From contig OX031058.1 of NCBI GenBank assembly GCA_943736015.1, positions 24,019,001-24,083,000 on the forward strand: 64,000 nucleotides of DNA, read 5' to 3'. The DNA comes from Tridacna crocea. Lineage: Eukaryota; Mollusca; Bivalvia; Cardiida; Cardiidae. The notes beneath the pieces were generated by a model. That model searched no databases, was not told where the DNA came from, and was given only the letters and a program-made list of their open reading frames with translations. Below are positions 21,611 through 32,455 of the stretch, piece after piece. The first letter of the stretch is position 1. The number at the start of each line of letters is the position of its first letter. Both the position numbers and the translations under genes were made by a program.

Positions 21611-22470
21611 TTATACCCCCAAAACTCTGGGGGGTATATAGGAGTCAGCTTGTCGGTCGGTCTGTCCGTCCGTTGGTTGCTCGGTCTGTAGCTTTTTGTC
21701 CGCTCTATTTCTCATAAACTACTGGACGAATTTTATTCAAACTTCACAGGTAAACTAAGTACCAAGCAGAGATGTGCATATGAAATGTTGGTTATGGTTC
21801 ATTGATTTTTCACTGAGTTATGGCCCTTTCATGAAATTTCTTGTCCGCTCTTTTTCTCATCAACTATTGGACAGATTTGGTTCAAACTACACAAATAGAC
21901 TCAGTATCAAGCAGAGATGTGCATATCCTATTTTGGTTATGGTTTATTCAGATTTCATGGAGTTATGGCCCTTTGATGATTCTGGACAAATTTCTTTCAA
22001 ACTTCATGGATAGACTTTGCACTCAGCAAAGATGTGCATATCATAAATTGTTCTTAGTTAATTAAATAAAATTTCCAAGAGCTAAGCCCTTTTTTGTCGT
22101 TCTCTTTATGACGGTGCCCTTGCTGAATTGATGAAAATAAATTATACTTTTGATAGAATACTTTTAACACAGCTGTCCGTCCGTCGGTCGGTCTGTAGTT
22201 TTTGTCCGCTCTATTTCTCATAAACTATTGGACGAATTTTATTCAAACTTCACAGGTAGACTCGGTATCAAGCAGAGATTCATCACCTTCAATAATGTAG
22301 TTTTTTACAATCTTTAGAAATCTTCTTGTCTGAAACCGTAACCCTTAGGGCTATCAAATGTGGCACATAGCTTTATCTAATAGACCTGTACCGAAATTCT
22401 TCAAGTTATAGCCCTTGGGTCAAAACTGGCCTTTATGTATAAATGATTCATGAGGCACACTGGTCCATTG
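21611..22470 (+). mobile_element. Helentron-like mosaic (ATACCCCCA hairpin family)
   Basis: The 5' hairpin is ATACCCCCAAAACTCTGGGGGGTATA-like, followed by CGGTCGGTCTGTCCGTCCG. Core units marked by TTGTCCGCTCT..TTTCTCAT occur near 21696, 21841 and 22202. A second GTCCGTCCGTCGGTCGGTC block starts near 22173. The tail (TCTTCTTGTCTGAAAC, GGGTCAAAACTGGCC) belongs to the 167-bp core type of the 24659 element. No clear 3' hairpin end is found, so this looks like a recombinant or truncated element. Confidence 0.5.
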
Positions 22471-23194
22471 ACAGGCAGAAAATTGACTAATAGCAACAAA
22501 GTTTTGGCTTATGTGTAGTCGAAAACCATCCAACAAATAGAGAAATTAGAGATTTACTATGGCCCAGGTCAACACCGACAAAAAACATGTTCTGTTTTTA
22601 CATGAGCAAATCGCTCATTTACATACTGAAAATACATAGACGAAGCTTCAAATGTAGTGTCCTAAGAAGACATTTTAGTAAATAATTACATGTTTGTTAT
22701 GTTTTGGAATTTAAGCGTCATTAGTCACGTGCCAGTCTTTTGATATTCCCAGAATGCTTTTTTTCTATTTTTGGCACAAAATCTGAAAATACTTTAGAGG
22801 CTAGTAGCCTTTGAAGGCAATACCCTCAAAAAAAAAATTTTTTTTTGGAATGTTATGATTCTTAATTACTGATTATTTGTATTGTTTTTTTCATAATTTA
22901 TAAATGTGACTGATAAATATATATTTTAATTTGGTAAGATGTGAAAAATCAAAATACCCACCTTTAAGTAATTTCTTGCTTGTGCACCTTGTACAGTTTG
23001 ACACTTACCATTATGAATCTCTATGATGTCTAGTTGTGCATATGACTTCTAAAATTTCCATATCTGCAGGCAATCTGGATTTTATCCCATTTCAATGACA
23101 AGCCTAATTGCAAAACTTTTGGTGCAAATACAAAGAGAACAGCTCATATCATAAATTCATCATAAGAAATGTTTACACATTTTCTTGCACACAG

Positions 23195-23353
23195 ATTACT
23201 GGGGTGGATGGGCATGCTTCACTGTTTCCATTATGATGATTGGTCTGCTCACTGCTTTTATCAATGACTTGGCGTCCAGTTTTGGTTGCACTATTGGTTT
23301 GAAGGACTCTGTCACTGCCATCTCATTTGTGGCCCTTGGAACAAGCGTGCCAG
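23195..23353 (+). CDS. NCX: Na+/Ca2+ exchanger (SLC8/NCX), penultimate exon, alpha-2 repeat
   Basis: With the split codons, this exon encodes DYWGGWACFTVSIMMIGLL, TAFINDLASSFGCTIGLKD, SVTAISFVALGTSVP and the first base of the next Asp. These are consecutive transmembrane helices and the start of the alpha-2 repeat, whose GTSVPD turn coordinates Na+ and Ca2+. The acceptor ACACAG ends at 23194 and the donor G|GTAAGT begins at 23354. Both borders are phase 1. The codon for the ion-binding Asp after GTSVP is split between this exon and the next. Confidence 0.97.
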
Positions 23354-23395
23354 GTAAGTTGATTGATTGATGAATCCTGGGGAATAGTAGTATGT

Positions 23396-23622
23396 TTAGT
23401 CTTTCCAACACAATCCACAGTTTTTACAGCCCTGTAGTTTAGGGCTTAAAAATCATTGTTGGAATAGGAGAAATTGGTGATAACCAGCATTTTCTCCTGT
23501 TTCATAAATGTTTTCCACTCTTTCCCCTTTCCAAAACAAATTTTAATATTTTAACACATTTGTTGCCTGCAAATGCTTTAGTTTAGGCAAGTGTTCAATT
23601 TTGTCATTTGGTAAGGGGTTAA
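23396..23622 (+). mobile_element. P1 MITE 42 bp downstream of an NCX splice donor
   Basis: The copy runs from AGTCTTTCCAACACAATCC to TCATTTGGTAAGGGGTTAA (TTAA 23619-23622). The palindrome is mutated on the left (AATCATTGTTGGAATAGG) and retains ACCAGCATTTTCTCC on the right. Confidence 0.65.
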
Positions 23623-24658
23623 CCTCTGTAGACAAGAATGTTGTCTGACAGCATATCATTCTTGACATCATCAATATAGCAACAGTACTTTCTAGCTTAG
23701 AGTGGCAAAAGGCTCAAGGTGAGATTTTGTGGTTATGCTGTGTTTGTCTTCCATCATTCAAGCATAAACAACTACCTTGTGTGTACTCTAGCGGCCACAG
23801 TTTCAGTCCAGTACTCATGAAACTTAGTAAGAGTGTTAATTATGATAATATCCCGGACAGCTTTGAAATTCAGTTGCATCTGATCAAAAAAGTAGGTTAC
23901 TGACAAATTGTGTGCATTCTTGAGGCCACATTTTCCGTCCAATACTATTGAAACATTACAAGGTAAGTCTTGATAATATCTGTGATATATCTCTGACAAA
24001 GTTTGAAATTGGGTCATACCCTGTCAAAATGGAGGTCACTGGGACAAATTTTAGGAAAATCTTGTTCACTGAAGAGGCATGATTTCAGCCCTATTCTCAC
24101 AAAATTAAGCAAAATGTTTGTTTTTATACAGAGCTTCAGGTAGAGGGAGTGATTTTGATTTCAAATTGAAAATATTGATTATTCTCGTCTAAACCCTATG
24201 TTATGGTTACTCATTAGAATTGTCTCGCTAAAATGATTCTAAGAAGTACACACAACATAAGGTTTGGAAGAGAAATAATGGATTTAGAATACCATCACTC
24301 AATCTTATCTGGAGCTCTGATTATAATATCTTGAACATGTTCCAAATTGGGTCATCTTCAGTCAAAATGTAGGTCAGAAGGTCAGATCTTGGAAAAAAAA
24401 ACATGTGTGTTTTCTAGAGGCCACATTTTTAGTCTGATACACATGAAAGGTTGTCTTCATGGTATACCTGTAATTGGAAATGTTTGAAATTTGATGTCTT
24501 AACCCATTACCACACAATCCCTACTTTTGATGCCCCTGAGAAAGAAGCCTTTTGAAAACACTGTGGGAAAAGGAGAAAATGCTGGTAACCAGCATTTTCT
24601 CCTTTTCCCACAGTGTTTTCTACCCTTCCAAGAGCAAATTTCAATTTTTCAGTCAGCT

Positions 24659-26782
24659 TTTTAGCTCACCTGAGCACGAAGTGCTCATGGTGAGCTTTTG
24701 TGATCACTCAATGTCCGGCGTCCGTTGTCCGTCGTGCGTCGTCCGTCGTCCACAATTTCTTTAAACATCTTCTCCTCCTAAACCACTGGGCCAATCTTGA
24801 TGAAACTTGGCAGGGATGTTCCTTGGGTGAAGCTCTACCAAAGTTGTTCAAGAGATTGAATTCCACCCATAATTCTGGTTGCCATGGCAACCGAAAGGAA
24901 AAAAATAGCAAAATCTTTGAAAATCTTCTTCTCTGAAACTAGAAGGCGTAGAGCTTTGATATTTGGTATGTAGCATCTCCTAGTGGACCTCTACCAAGAT
25001 TGTTCATATGATGTCCCGGGGGTCAAAACTGGCCCCGCCCCGGGGGTCACAAGTTTGGAACATAGGAACAAAGAAGGAAAACTTTAAAATTCTTCTTCTC
25101 TGAAACTAGAAGGTGCAGGGCTTTGATATTTGGTATGTAGAATCTCCTAGTGGACCTCTACCAAGATTGTTCATATGATGTCCCTGGGGTCAAAACAGGC
25201 CCTGCCCCGGGAGTCACAAGTTTGAAACATAGGAATAAACAAGGAAAACTTTAAAAATCTTCTTCTCTGAAACTAGAAGGTGCAGGGCTTTGATATTTGG
25301 TATGTAGCATCTCCTAGTGGACCTCTACCAAGATTGTTCATATGATGTCCCTGGGGTCAAAACTGGCCCCGCCCCGGGGGTCACAAGTTTGAAACATAGG
25401 AATAAAGAGGGAAAACTTTAAAACTCTTCTGCTCTGAAACTAGAAGGTGCAGGGCTTTGATATTTGGTATGTAACATTTTCTAGTGGACCTCTACCAAGA
25501 TTGTTCATATTATGTCCCTGGGGTCAAAACTGGCCCCGCCCCGGGGGTCACAATTCTGAAACATAGGAACAAAGAAGGAAAACTTTGAAAATCTTCTTCT
25601 TTGAAACTAGAAGGCGTAGAGCTTTGATATTTGGTGTGTAGCATCTCCTAGTGGACCTCTACCAAGATTGTTCATATGATATCCCTGGGGTCAAAACTGG
25701 CCCCACTCCGGGGGTCACAATTTTGAAACATAGGAACACAGAAGGAAAACTTTGAAATTCTTCTTCTCTGAAACTAGAATATGTAGAGCTTTGATATTTG
25801 GTATGTAGCATCTCCTAGTGGACCTCTACCAAGATTGTTCATATGATGTCCCTGGGGTCAAAACTGGCCCCGTCCCGGGGGTCACAATTTTGAAACATAG
25901 GAACACAGAAGGAAAACTTTGAAATTCTTCTTCTCTGAAACTAGAATATGTAGAGCTTTGATATTTGGTATGTAGCATGTCCTAGTGGACCTCTACCAAG
26001 ATTGTTCATATGATGTCCCTGGGGTCAAAAATGGCCCCACCCCGGGGGTCACAATTTTGAAATATAGGAACAAAGAAGGAAAACTTTAAAATTCTTCTTC
26101 TCTGAAACTAGAAGGTGCAGGGCTTTGATATTTGGTATGTAGCATCTCCTAGTGGACCTTTACCAAGATTGTTCATATGATGTCCCTGGGGTCAAAACTG
26201 GCCCCACCCTGGGGGTCACAAGTTTAATACATAGAAATAAAGAAGGAAAAATTGAAAATTTTTCTTGTCTGAAACTAGATTATGTAGAGCTTTTATATTT
26301 GGTAAATAGGATCTCCTAGTGGACTTCTACAATGTCTGTTCATATGATGTCCCTGGGGTCAAAACTTGCCCTGCCCCATGGGTCACAAGTTCGAAACATA
26401 GGAACAAAGAAGGAAAATGTCAATATTATTCTTCTCTGAAACTAGAAGGCGTAGAGCTTTGATATTTGGTATATAGCATCTTTTAGTGGACTTCTACAAA
26501 GTTTCTTCATACGATGCCCCTGGGGTCTAAACTTGCCCTGCCCAGGGTTCACAAGTTCGAAACATATGAACAAAGAAGGAAAACTTTAAAATTCTACTTC
26601 TCTGAAACTAGAAGGTATAGAGCTTTGATATTTTTTAAGTTTCATCTCCTAGTGTACCTCTAGCAAGTTTTTTTTTTCTTAGGATGCCCCTGGGGTCAAA
26701 ATTGGCCCTGCCCAGGGGTCACAAGTTTGATTTTACAGCTTAGTACTCAGGTGAGCGATATAGGACCATCATGGTCCTCTTG
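24659..26782 (+). mobile_element. Helentron-like element (AGCTCACCTGAGCAC family) with 167-bp core array
   Basis: The 5' hairpin is AGCTCACCTGAGCAC-GAA-GTGCTCATGGTGAGCT. CTCAGGTGAGCGATA (about 26746-26760) is its subterminal inverse at the 3' side. It is followed by the hairpin AGGACCATCATGGTCCT and CTTG at a T-run. It sits at a T-run of the host MITE without target duplication. It has no coding sequence, so it is non-autonomous. Confidence 0.8.
24931..26735 (+). repeat. Tandem array, eleven 167-bp units in strict phase
   Basis: CTCTGAAACT or a variant starts at 24931, 25098, 25265, 25432, 25599, 25766, 25933, 26100, 26267, 26434 and 26600. The spacing is exactly 167 in every step except the last (166). 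Each unit carries TTTGATATTTGGTATGTAG, CTAGTGGACCTCTACCAAG and GGGGTCAAAACTGGCCCC. Units diverge by scattered substitutions with almost no indels. Confidence 0.92.
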
Positions 26783-27282
26783 TTTTTGTTGTCTGCAAAT
26801 GCTTTCAATTTGAACCAGTCTAAAATTTTGTCGTGTGGTAATGAGTTAGGGCCAAAAAATAGATCATTGGAATAAATCTTTGAAAACTTGTGTGCACAAG
26901 AGGCTACATTTTTAGGGTGATAGTCAAGAAATTCGGTTAGAATTTTTGTCCTGATGATATATGGGACAAGTTCAGAATTTGGTTACATCTGGATCAGAAT
27001 ATTTATCACAATGATATCTTGAACAAATTTGAAACTGGGTCATTTTGGATAAAAAAGTAGGTAGGTAACACTCATGTGTTTTACATCATCACAACCAGGA
27101 TGTCTTCTACTTATCAATCCTAGATGACATTAATCAGGTTGGCACTATAGGATTCTTCCAGGTGATGATTAAGGAGGCAAGGGAAACATAAAGTTTCAAT
27201 GTAGCCAGTTAGGCTAAAATGATGTGTTTCAGACTATTTGTAGTGATGTTCTTCATATTGGTCAAAAGAAAAACACTTAGTA

Positions 27283-27470
27283 TTAGACTCTTTACCAAGC
27301 GATTTCAGACTTTTCTAAGTTGAAAGCATTGCAAAAGACAAATCTATTAGTGTTACTCAATGATTGATATGCTGGACATGGAAGAAATCATTGTTGAAAA
27401 GGTATAAAATGCTGGTTACCAGCTTTTTTTCTTCTTTCCACAATGTTGTCTAGATCTTTCCTGTCTAAGT
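27283..27470 (-). mobile_element. Degraded P1 MITE near the last NCX acceptor
   Basis: AGACTCTTTACCAAGCGATT, a reverse P1 arm and a palindrome with GCTGGTTACCAGC are recognisable. The right arm is truncated after TTCCACAATGTTGTCTAG. Confidence 0.55.
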
Positions 27471-27657
27471 AGGGTCAAATGAATGAAAGGAGTAAATTCC
27501 AGATACAACAGTTTGTTCCAATACTGTAGATGTCTTCTAATTATGTCAATGGAATAGAAGAAAACCCAGGCATTCATACAGAAAAAAAATTATATATAAA
27601 TTTTACTGATTTGCCCTCTTTAAATAATAAATACCTATAATTATGTTATATTTCCAG

Positions 27658-28037
27658 ATACATTTGCAAGTAAAGTTGCTGCTAGTAATGATAGATATGC
27701 TGATTCCTCTATTGGTAACGTAACAGGAAGTAATGCGGTTAATGTGTTCCTGGGTATTGGCATTGCATGGACTATTGCAGCTGTTTATCATGCAATTGTT
27801 CTCAAGGAGGACTTTGTTGTAGACCCAGGTGCGCTAGCTTTTTCTGTTACAGTATTTTGTATAGAAGCTGCCATTGCCATTGGAGTGTTGATGCTACGGA
27901 GACATAAGGCTGCCGGGGGTGAACTAGGAGGGCCGAGTAAATTGCGGTACCCGACAGTTATGTTACTTGTATCATTGTGGCTCATTTATTTAATACTTTC
28001 ATCATTGGTAGCTTATTGTTACATAGAAGGATTCTAA
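27658..28037 (+). CDS. NCX: Na+/Ca2+ exchanger (SLC8/NCX), terminal coding exon
   Basis: The exon completes the split Asp codon and encodes TFASKVAASNDRYADSSIGN, VTGSNAVNVFLGIGIAW, further helices, the short loop RRHKAAGGELGGP and the final helix ending AYCYIEGF, then TAA at 28035-28037. GTSVPDTFAS and GNVTGSNAVNVFLG are the conserved alpha-2 ion-binding segments of NCX proteins. The acceptor is TTTCCAG (to 27657), phase 1. The three visible exons plus the one base donated by the exon upstream give 651 nt, that is 216 residues and a stop, with no frameshift. The gene looks functional. The C-terminus length and ending match animal NCX1-3 and Calx-type proteins. Confidence 0.97.
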
Positions 28038-28758
28038 AGAAGAATTCCACTAGTTTTACCTTTATACTTATTTCTTATACCAAATGGGTTGGTTTTGGGG
28101 TTGAGATGTGACAAGATATTGCTATAAGTAACAAACAAGAGTGATTTACCTGCCCTATATATGTGTTAAGATTTGGATTGACTGGTTCCCAGATCATTAC
28201 ATAGAGCCTGAGCACACTCAGGCATGTGATATGAAGAACATTTAAACCAGTCTGATGAAGCCCATGGAGAGTATGGCTATTGAAAGAAATTCCCTCTCCA
28301 AAAAGAAGAGCAGTTATAAGGAGGTGAGTTGTAATGATGGTGAAGCGAGAAGATGTTTCATAATTGAACAGTGAAAGCCATGGAAAACCTGTACAGCAAA
28401 CCCATCTTGCATTTTCCAAATGTGTTGCAGATGTGATCGACCACCATATATACATGTATGTATACAATGTTTCTTGATGGATGAAACTTGTATTCAGAGG
28501 ATCAGTTGGAAATTCCAAAAATATAAACAGTGAGAGCTTAAAGTTCAGAATTGATGAGAATGAAGATTGGGGTCTCACATTCTAACCTTTGATCTGTTTT
28601 TGTGTGTCCTTATGATGCATGCTAAATGACCATTTTCTTTTATATATGTTCTTGATATTAATGAAAAGCTCTGACAACATGGCTGATTTTCCAGGTTAAT
28701 TAATTTAACATGTAACTGTAGCAACTACTATTCATGCATTGTTTACAGAAAGGCCCTT
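28038..28758 (+). other. Probable NCX 3' UTR, end not determined
   Basis: The sequence directly follows the NCX stop codon and is free of the P repeats that begin at 28759. I see no AATAAA in this stretch, so the poly(A) site may be further downstream among repeats. A minus-strand frame here (28075-28578) has no recognisable domain. Confidence 0.5.
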
Positions 28759-28930
28759 TAGCCCTGTACCACACATTCCAGACTTTTAACGACCCTGAAG
28801 AAGAAGACTTTTGAAAACATGTTGTTTTCTATCCTTTCAAATATGAATTTCTGTTTTTGAGTTGCATTTGTCATCTACAGATACTTCTAATTTTGAGAAG
28901 CCTAAAATTAAAATTTCGTCATATGATAGA
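28759..28930 (+). mobile_element. P1 MITE with central palindrome deleted
   Basis: TAGCCCTGTACCACACATTCC, CGACCCTGAAGAAGAAG and ACTTTTGAAAACA run directly into TGTTGTTTTCTATCC. One arm of the palindrome and the core are lost. The right arm continues to TTTCGTCATATGATA. Confidence 0.6.
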
Positions 28931-29181
28931 GAGATAGATACACAGTCCCTACGTGTCTGGAGTAGCTACCCAAAGAAACAACTCTGTGCTGTTCGAACAA
29001 GTGACTGTCAACCCTTTACAATACAGTTCTGTGTTATGAGTACCCTAGGATTGAGTTTTATGAAAAATATTGTGGTAAAAGTTCTCCTTCACCGACATAT
29101 TTTTCTTCCTTTTTAGAGACAAATCCCACTATTGGAGACCAGACTGCTTATATCATGTCATTCATTGGATGGATGTTAAGT

Positions 29182-29402
29182 CTTAACCAAATGGCAAAAT
29201 GTTTGCCTGGTCCAAATTTAAAGTTTTTCCAGACGACATTGTAACTATGAAACAAATAATGGTATCTGGCTTGGGAGGGTAGAGAACATTATTTGGAAAT
29301 GGAGAAAATGTTGATTGCTAGCATTTTCTCCATTGCCTGCAGTGTTTTCAAAATACCTTTTCATCAGGATCATTAAATGCAGAATTGGTATAAAGGTTTA
29401 AG
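29182..29402 (-). mobile_element. P1 palindromic MITE, diverged
   Basis: The left end is TTAACCAAATGGCAAAATG and the right is TTGGTATAAAGGTTTAAG. The centre is GTTGATTGCTAGCATTTTCTCC. TTAA is at the left only. Confidence 0.6.
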
Positions 29403-29493
29403 GATCAACTTGTCCAGTGCTAGATCAGTGACAGGAACACTTTCAGTCTAACAGGCAATGTAACTTCAAGACTGCTTGTTCAAAATATACTGC

Positions 29494-29640
29494 ATTAACT
29501 CTTTCCCAAAGGACAAATTTTTGGACTCCATCAAATTTAAAGCATTGGCACATGACATATTGAATGCTGTACAAATGGATTTTGTCTTTGATAGGGTAAA
29601 AAATATAGTTGGAAATGGAGAAAAAACTGGTAACCAAGGT
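29494..29640 (-). mobile_element. P MITE, left half only
   Basis: TTAACTCTTTCCCAAAGGAC, a reverse arm and AAACTGGTAACCAAGG are present. The sequence then departs from the family at the palindrome centre. Confidence 0.55.
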
Positions 29641-29856
29641 CAGACTACTGTTTTTAGAATTCCTGTTGTAATCTTACACTGATAGCGTAAGGGTGCTAAA
29701 CCTAATATGATTCACATACATGTATGTAAAATTGTTTCAGCTCCTACTCATTCTTATAAGAGGTTGAGGGCCAAAGAAGGGTTCCACAATTCTTTCAAGT
29801 TTTTTTTTTATTTTATCACTTAACAGCCAGTCATTTGTAATTAGTTGTGATAGTTA

Positions 29857-30067
29857 TTAACCCTACCCAGCATTTTAACAGCCTTTTTTTTTAAATATTT
29901 TGGGGAAGGAAAAAAATGCTGGTAACAAGCATTTTCTATTTTTCCCACAATGATTTCTAAACTTTCAGTGACAGATCACTTTTGATCAAAATTTGTTTTG
30001 TCATCTGCTAATGCTTTCAATTTTGGCAAGTCCTACAAGTCATGTTCTTATCAGATTCTGTATTAAG
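29857..30067 (+). mobile_element. P1 palindromic MITE, diverged
   Basis: The left end is TTAACCCTACCCAGC. The core is GCTGGTAACAAGCATTTTC. The right arm is TCATCTGCTAATGCTTTC, degrading before GTATTAAGGG. Confidence 0.6.
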
Positions 30068-30666
30068 GGCTGATTTGAGACATAACAGGATTTCGAAGTG
30101 TTTTTTTTAGATCTTATAATTATGATGAATGTTGTTTTGCTTTTCTTTTTTCAGTTTTTATCTTTTTTTTGTGGACTTAATTGATTTATAAACCAATTTA
30201 AGTTTTAAGTTGAAAGTGATACTGCTTATTTCAAAACGTCCAACAGCTATCCGTCTACTTTGTTATTTGAGAAGACAGAAGTGTAGATAAATGGGGGCTG
30301 TGTAATTCTTAAGCCATGAATTTTTTTAACAGTGGTAGTTGTTGCTCAGATTTTCTATAGCACACATTTTAAATGAATGAATGAATATTTTTGCAATCAA
30401 GTTGATTAATTGGTATATTTGTTGGATATATTTAAAAAAAAAACACTCTAAGTGTGGGCAATTTTGGTTTAGAAATAAGACCCTGATTAGGAAAGTACAG
30501 GCTGCTCTTATCCTGAATGTCATTGTAGACTAGACATTGTTTATCAGAGATCTGACTGCATATTTTCTGCAGTCTAATCTTGTTCAACAGGTTCTGGAAA
30601 GGCAAGTGTAGCTCTGAGGATGCTTTAGGAGTTAAAGCTTTATATTTTTACTCGAATCTATGAACT
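30068..30666. other. Downstream sequence with no gene seen
   Basis: A half-copy of the GATCAGACTGCAC palindromic family (CTGACTGCATATTTTCTGCAG, about 30549) is the only repeat recognised. Confidence 0.4.
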
Positions 30667-31967
30667 TTTAGCTCACCTGATGACGAAGTGCTCATGGTGG
30701 GCTATTGTGATTATGCTGTGTCCAGCGCTCAGCATGAACTTTTTACTTTTTACTCTTGAGGCCACATTTCTGTCCATTACTGATGAAAATTTGTCAGAAT
30801 GTTTGCCTTGATTATATCTCAGAAGAATTTCAAAATTAAGTCATGTTGACTCAAAGACTAGGTCACTAGGCCAAATATTAGAAAAATCATCTGTATGCTT
30901 TAGAGGCCATGTTTTCTGTCCGACACTCCTGAAAATTGGTCAGAATGATTGTCTTGATATTATCTCGGATGAGTTTGAAAATGGGTGGTCATGTTGGGTC
31001 AAAAGCTAGGTCACTAGATCAAATCTTAGACAAACCATGTGTATGCCTTGGAGGCCACATTTTCAGTCCAGCACTCTTGATAGTGGGTCAAAATGTTTGC
31101 TTTGAAAATCTTCGAGAATTTGAAAATTTGTCATACTCGGTAAAAAATCTGGTGAGTATGTCAAATCTTAGAAAAATCTTGTATATGCTCTAGTGGCCAC
31201 ATTTTTTGTTCAGTAGTCTGAGTGGTCAGAATGTTTGTCTGGATGATATTTCAGAGAAGTTCGAAAATGGGTCATGTTTAGCCAAAAACTTTATCCTGAT
31301 GTCAAATCTTAGAAAAACCTTGTGTATGCTCAAGAGGAAATTTATTTAGTCCAATACTCTGGAAAGTTGGTCAGAATGTTTGTCTTGATGATATCTTGGA
31401 CGAATCCAAAAGTGGGTTATAGGGGATGAAAAACTAGGTCACTAGGTCAAATCTTAGAAAAACCATATGTAAGCTCTATACAACATTTTCACTCAAAATA
31501 CTGATGAAAGTTAGTCAGAATGCTTCTCTGATATTATAACTAGGTCACAGGGAACAATATTTGAAAACAAAAAACTTGTTTGCTTTAGAGGCCACATTTT
31601 CAGTCAAATACTCATCAAACATGATCAGAATCATTTTCTTGATAACATCTTTGATGAATGATAGTGGGGTTTGGTTTGATGAAAAACTAGGTCACATTTT
31701 AGAAAAACTTTTTTTACACTCTAGAGGCCACAATTTAAGTTCAATAATCATAAAAATCTATCAAAATATTTGTCATGATGACATAATTATAAGATGAGTC
31801 TACAGAAAGTTTGTGTACATGCTAGAGGCCAAATTTGCACATTTTTCAGTTGACTGATTATGAAAGCTTGTTGGATTGCGTGCCATAGTATCTTGATGGA
31901 TTTATAATAGATCTTGTTTGGTCAAAAGGCTCAGGTGAGCAACTCCAGGGCCATCAAGGCCCTCTTG
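30667..31967 (+). mobile_element. Helentron-like element (AGCTCACCTGA family)
   Basis: The 5' hairpin is AGCTCACCTGATGACGAAGTG. The 3' side has CTCAGGTGAGCAA, the hairpin AGGGCCATCAAGGCCCT and CTTG at a T-run. The core is a diverged array of units near 147 bp, each with AGAGGCCACATTTTCAGTC-like and GGTCAAATCTTAGAAAAA text. No coding sequence. Confidence 0.75.
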
Positions 31968-32455
31968 TTTCTTTCTACAGTCAGTACCACCCTCTTTTTC
32001 TGCTGGAAATCAGGCTTGTTGTTAGGGAATTTCTGAAATATGTTTGAAGGCATTCTTTTGAATTGTTTATGTGAATATCCAAGCACAAATCTGCATTAGA
32101 AGAATTTTCATATATTTTTTTTGACATTTATATGTCCATTACTCTAAAGTAACTAAATTTTCATATCATGTAAAATGTATGTATTTTTGCTCTTAGCTCC
32201 ATATCAGTGTATACAATGGAGCAAAACAGAGTACTTGCTAAGCGCAAACCGTTGCTCCTTTTACCATGGCATTTTCCATATCATTCTAATAAATGTTTCT
32301 TCTATGTATGATTAGCATGTAACCAAGCAGCTTAGTTAGTTACAGTAACATGCAGGTCCAGAAAGCAAAGGATCAAATGTAAAAACTTGATTAACTGCTC
32401 AGCCAACTTCTTTCCGAGGGCTGATTTGGAACAAGAGTGATTCCTCTCTTACTAC
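31968..32455. other. Sequence with no gene or clear repeat
   Basis: AT-rich and unremarkable. No terminal repeats or coding pattern recognised. Confidence 0.4.

Larger units (their letters stand above)
19782..23194 (+). other. NCX intron between the first two visible exons
   Basis: The 3.4-kb intron runs from GTAAGT to ACACAG. It contains a P1 MITE, a GC-rich TIR element and a Helentron-like mosaic, each listed separately. The last 720 bp before the acceptor (about 22471-23190) hold no recognised repeat or gene. Confidence 0.9.
24499..26848 (+). mobile_element. P1 MITE split by a Helentron-like element
   Basis: The left end is TTAACCCATTACCACACAATCC (TTAA 24499-24502), followed by an intact palindrome and arm to TTTTTCAGTCAGC. 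After the insertion the right arm resumes (GTTGTCTGCAAATGCTTTC) and ends GTCGTGTGGTAATGAGTTA. Joining the halves gives a standard P1 copy. Confidence 0.8.
23780..27100 (+). mobile_element. Helentron-type core array split by a later MITE
   Basis: Units of about 150 bp marked by GAGGCCACATTTTCAGTCC-like text, 'TCATGAAA', 'GATAATAT' and 'GGTCAAAA' occur at 23780-24498 and resume at 26849-27100 (GGCCAAAAAATAGATCA, AAGAGGCTACATTTTTAG). The same unit type makes up the cores of the 30667-31967 and 36545-37974 elements. Removing 24499-26848 restores a continuous unit. Element termini were not identified. Confidence 0.6.
23354..27657 (+). other. NCX last intron, with three levels of nested elements
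   Basis: The 4.3-kb intron runs from GTAAGT to TTTCCAG. A P1 MITE sits 42 bp after the donor. A Helentron-type core array (23780-27100) is interrupted by a P1 MITE (24499-26848), itself interrupted by a Helentron-like element (24659-26782). A further P1 copy lies at 27283-27470. Confidence 0.9.

Noticed and set aside
24931-26735. 167-bp array as centromeric satellite
   Set aside because: It is only eleven units and is bounded by Helentron-like termini inside a gene intron, so it is an element core.
28075-28578. 167-residue minus-strand open frame downstream of NCX
   Set aside because: It is antisense to the probable NCX 3' UTR, shows no recognisable domain and has no splice or promoter context.
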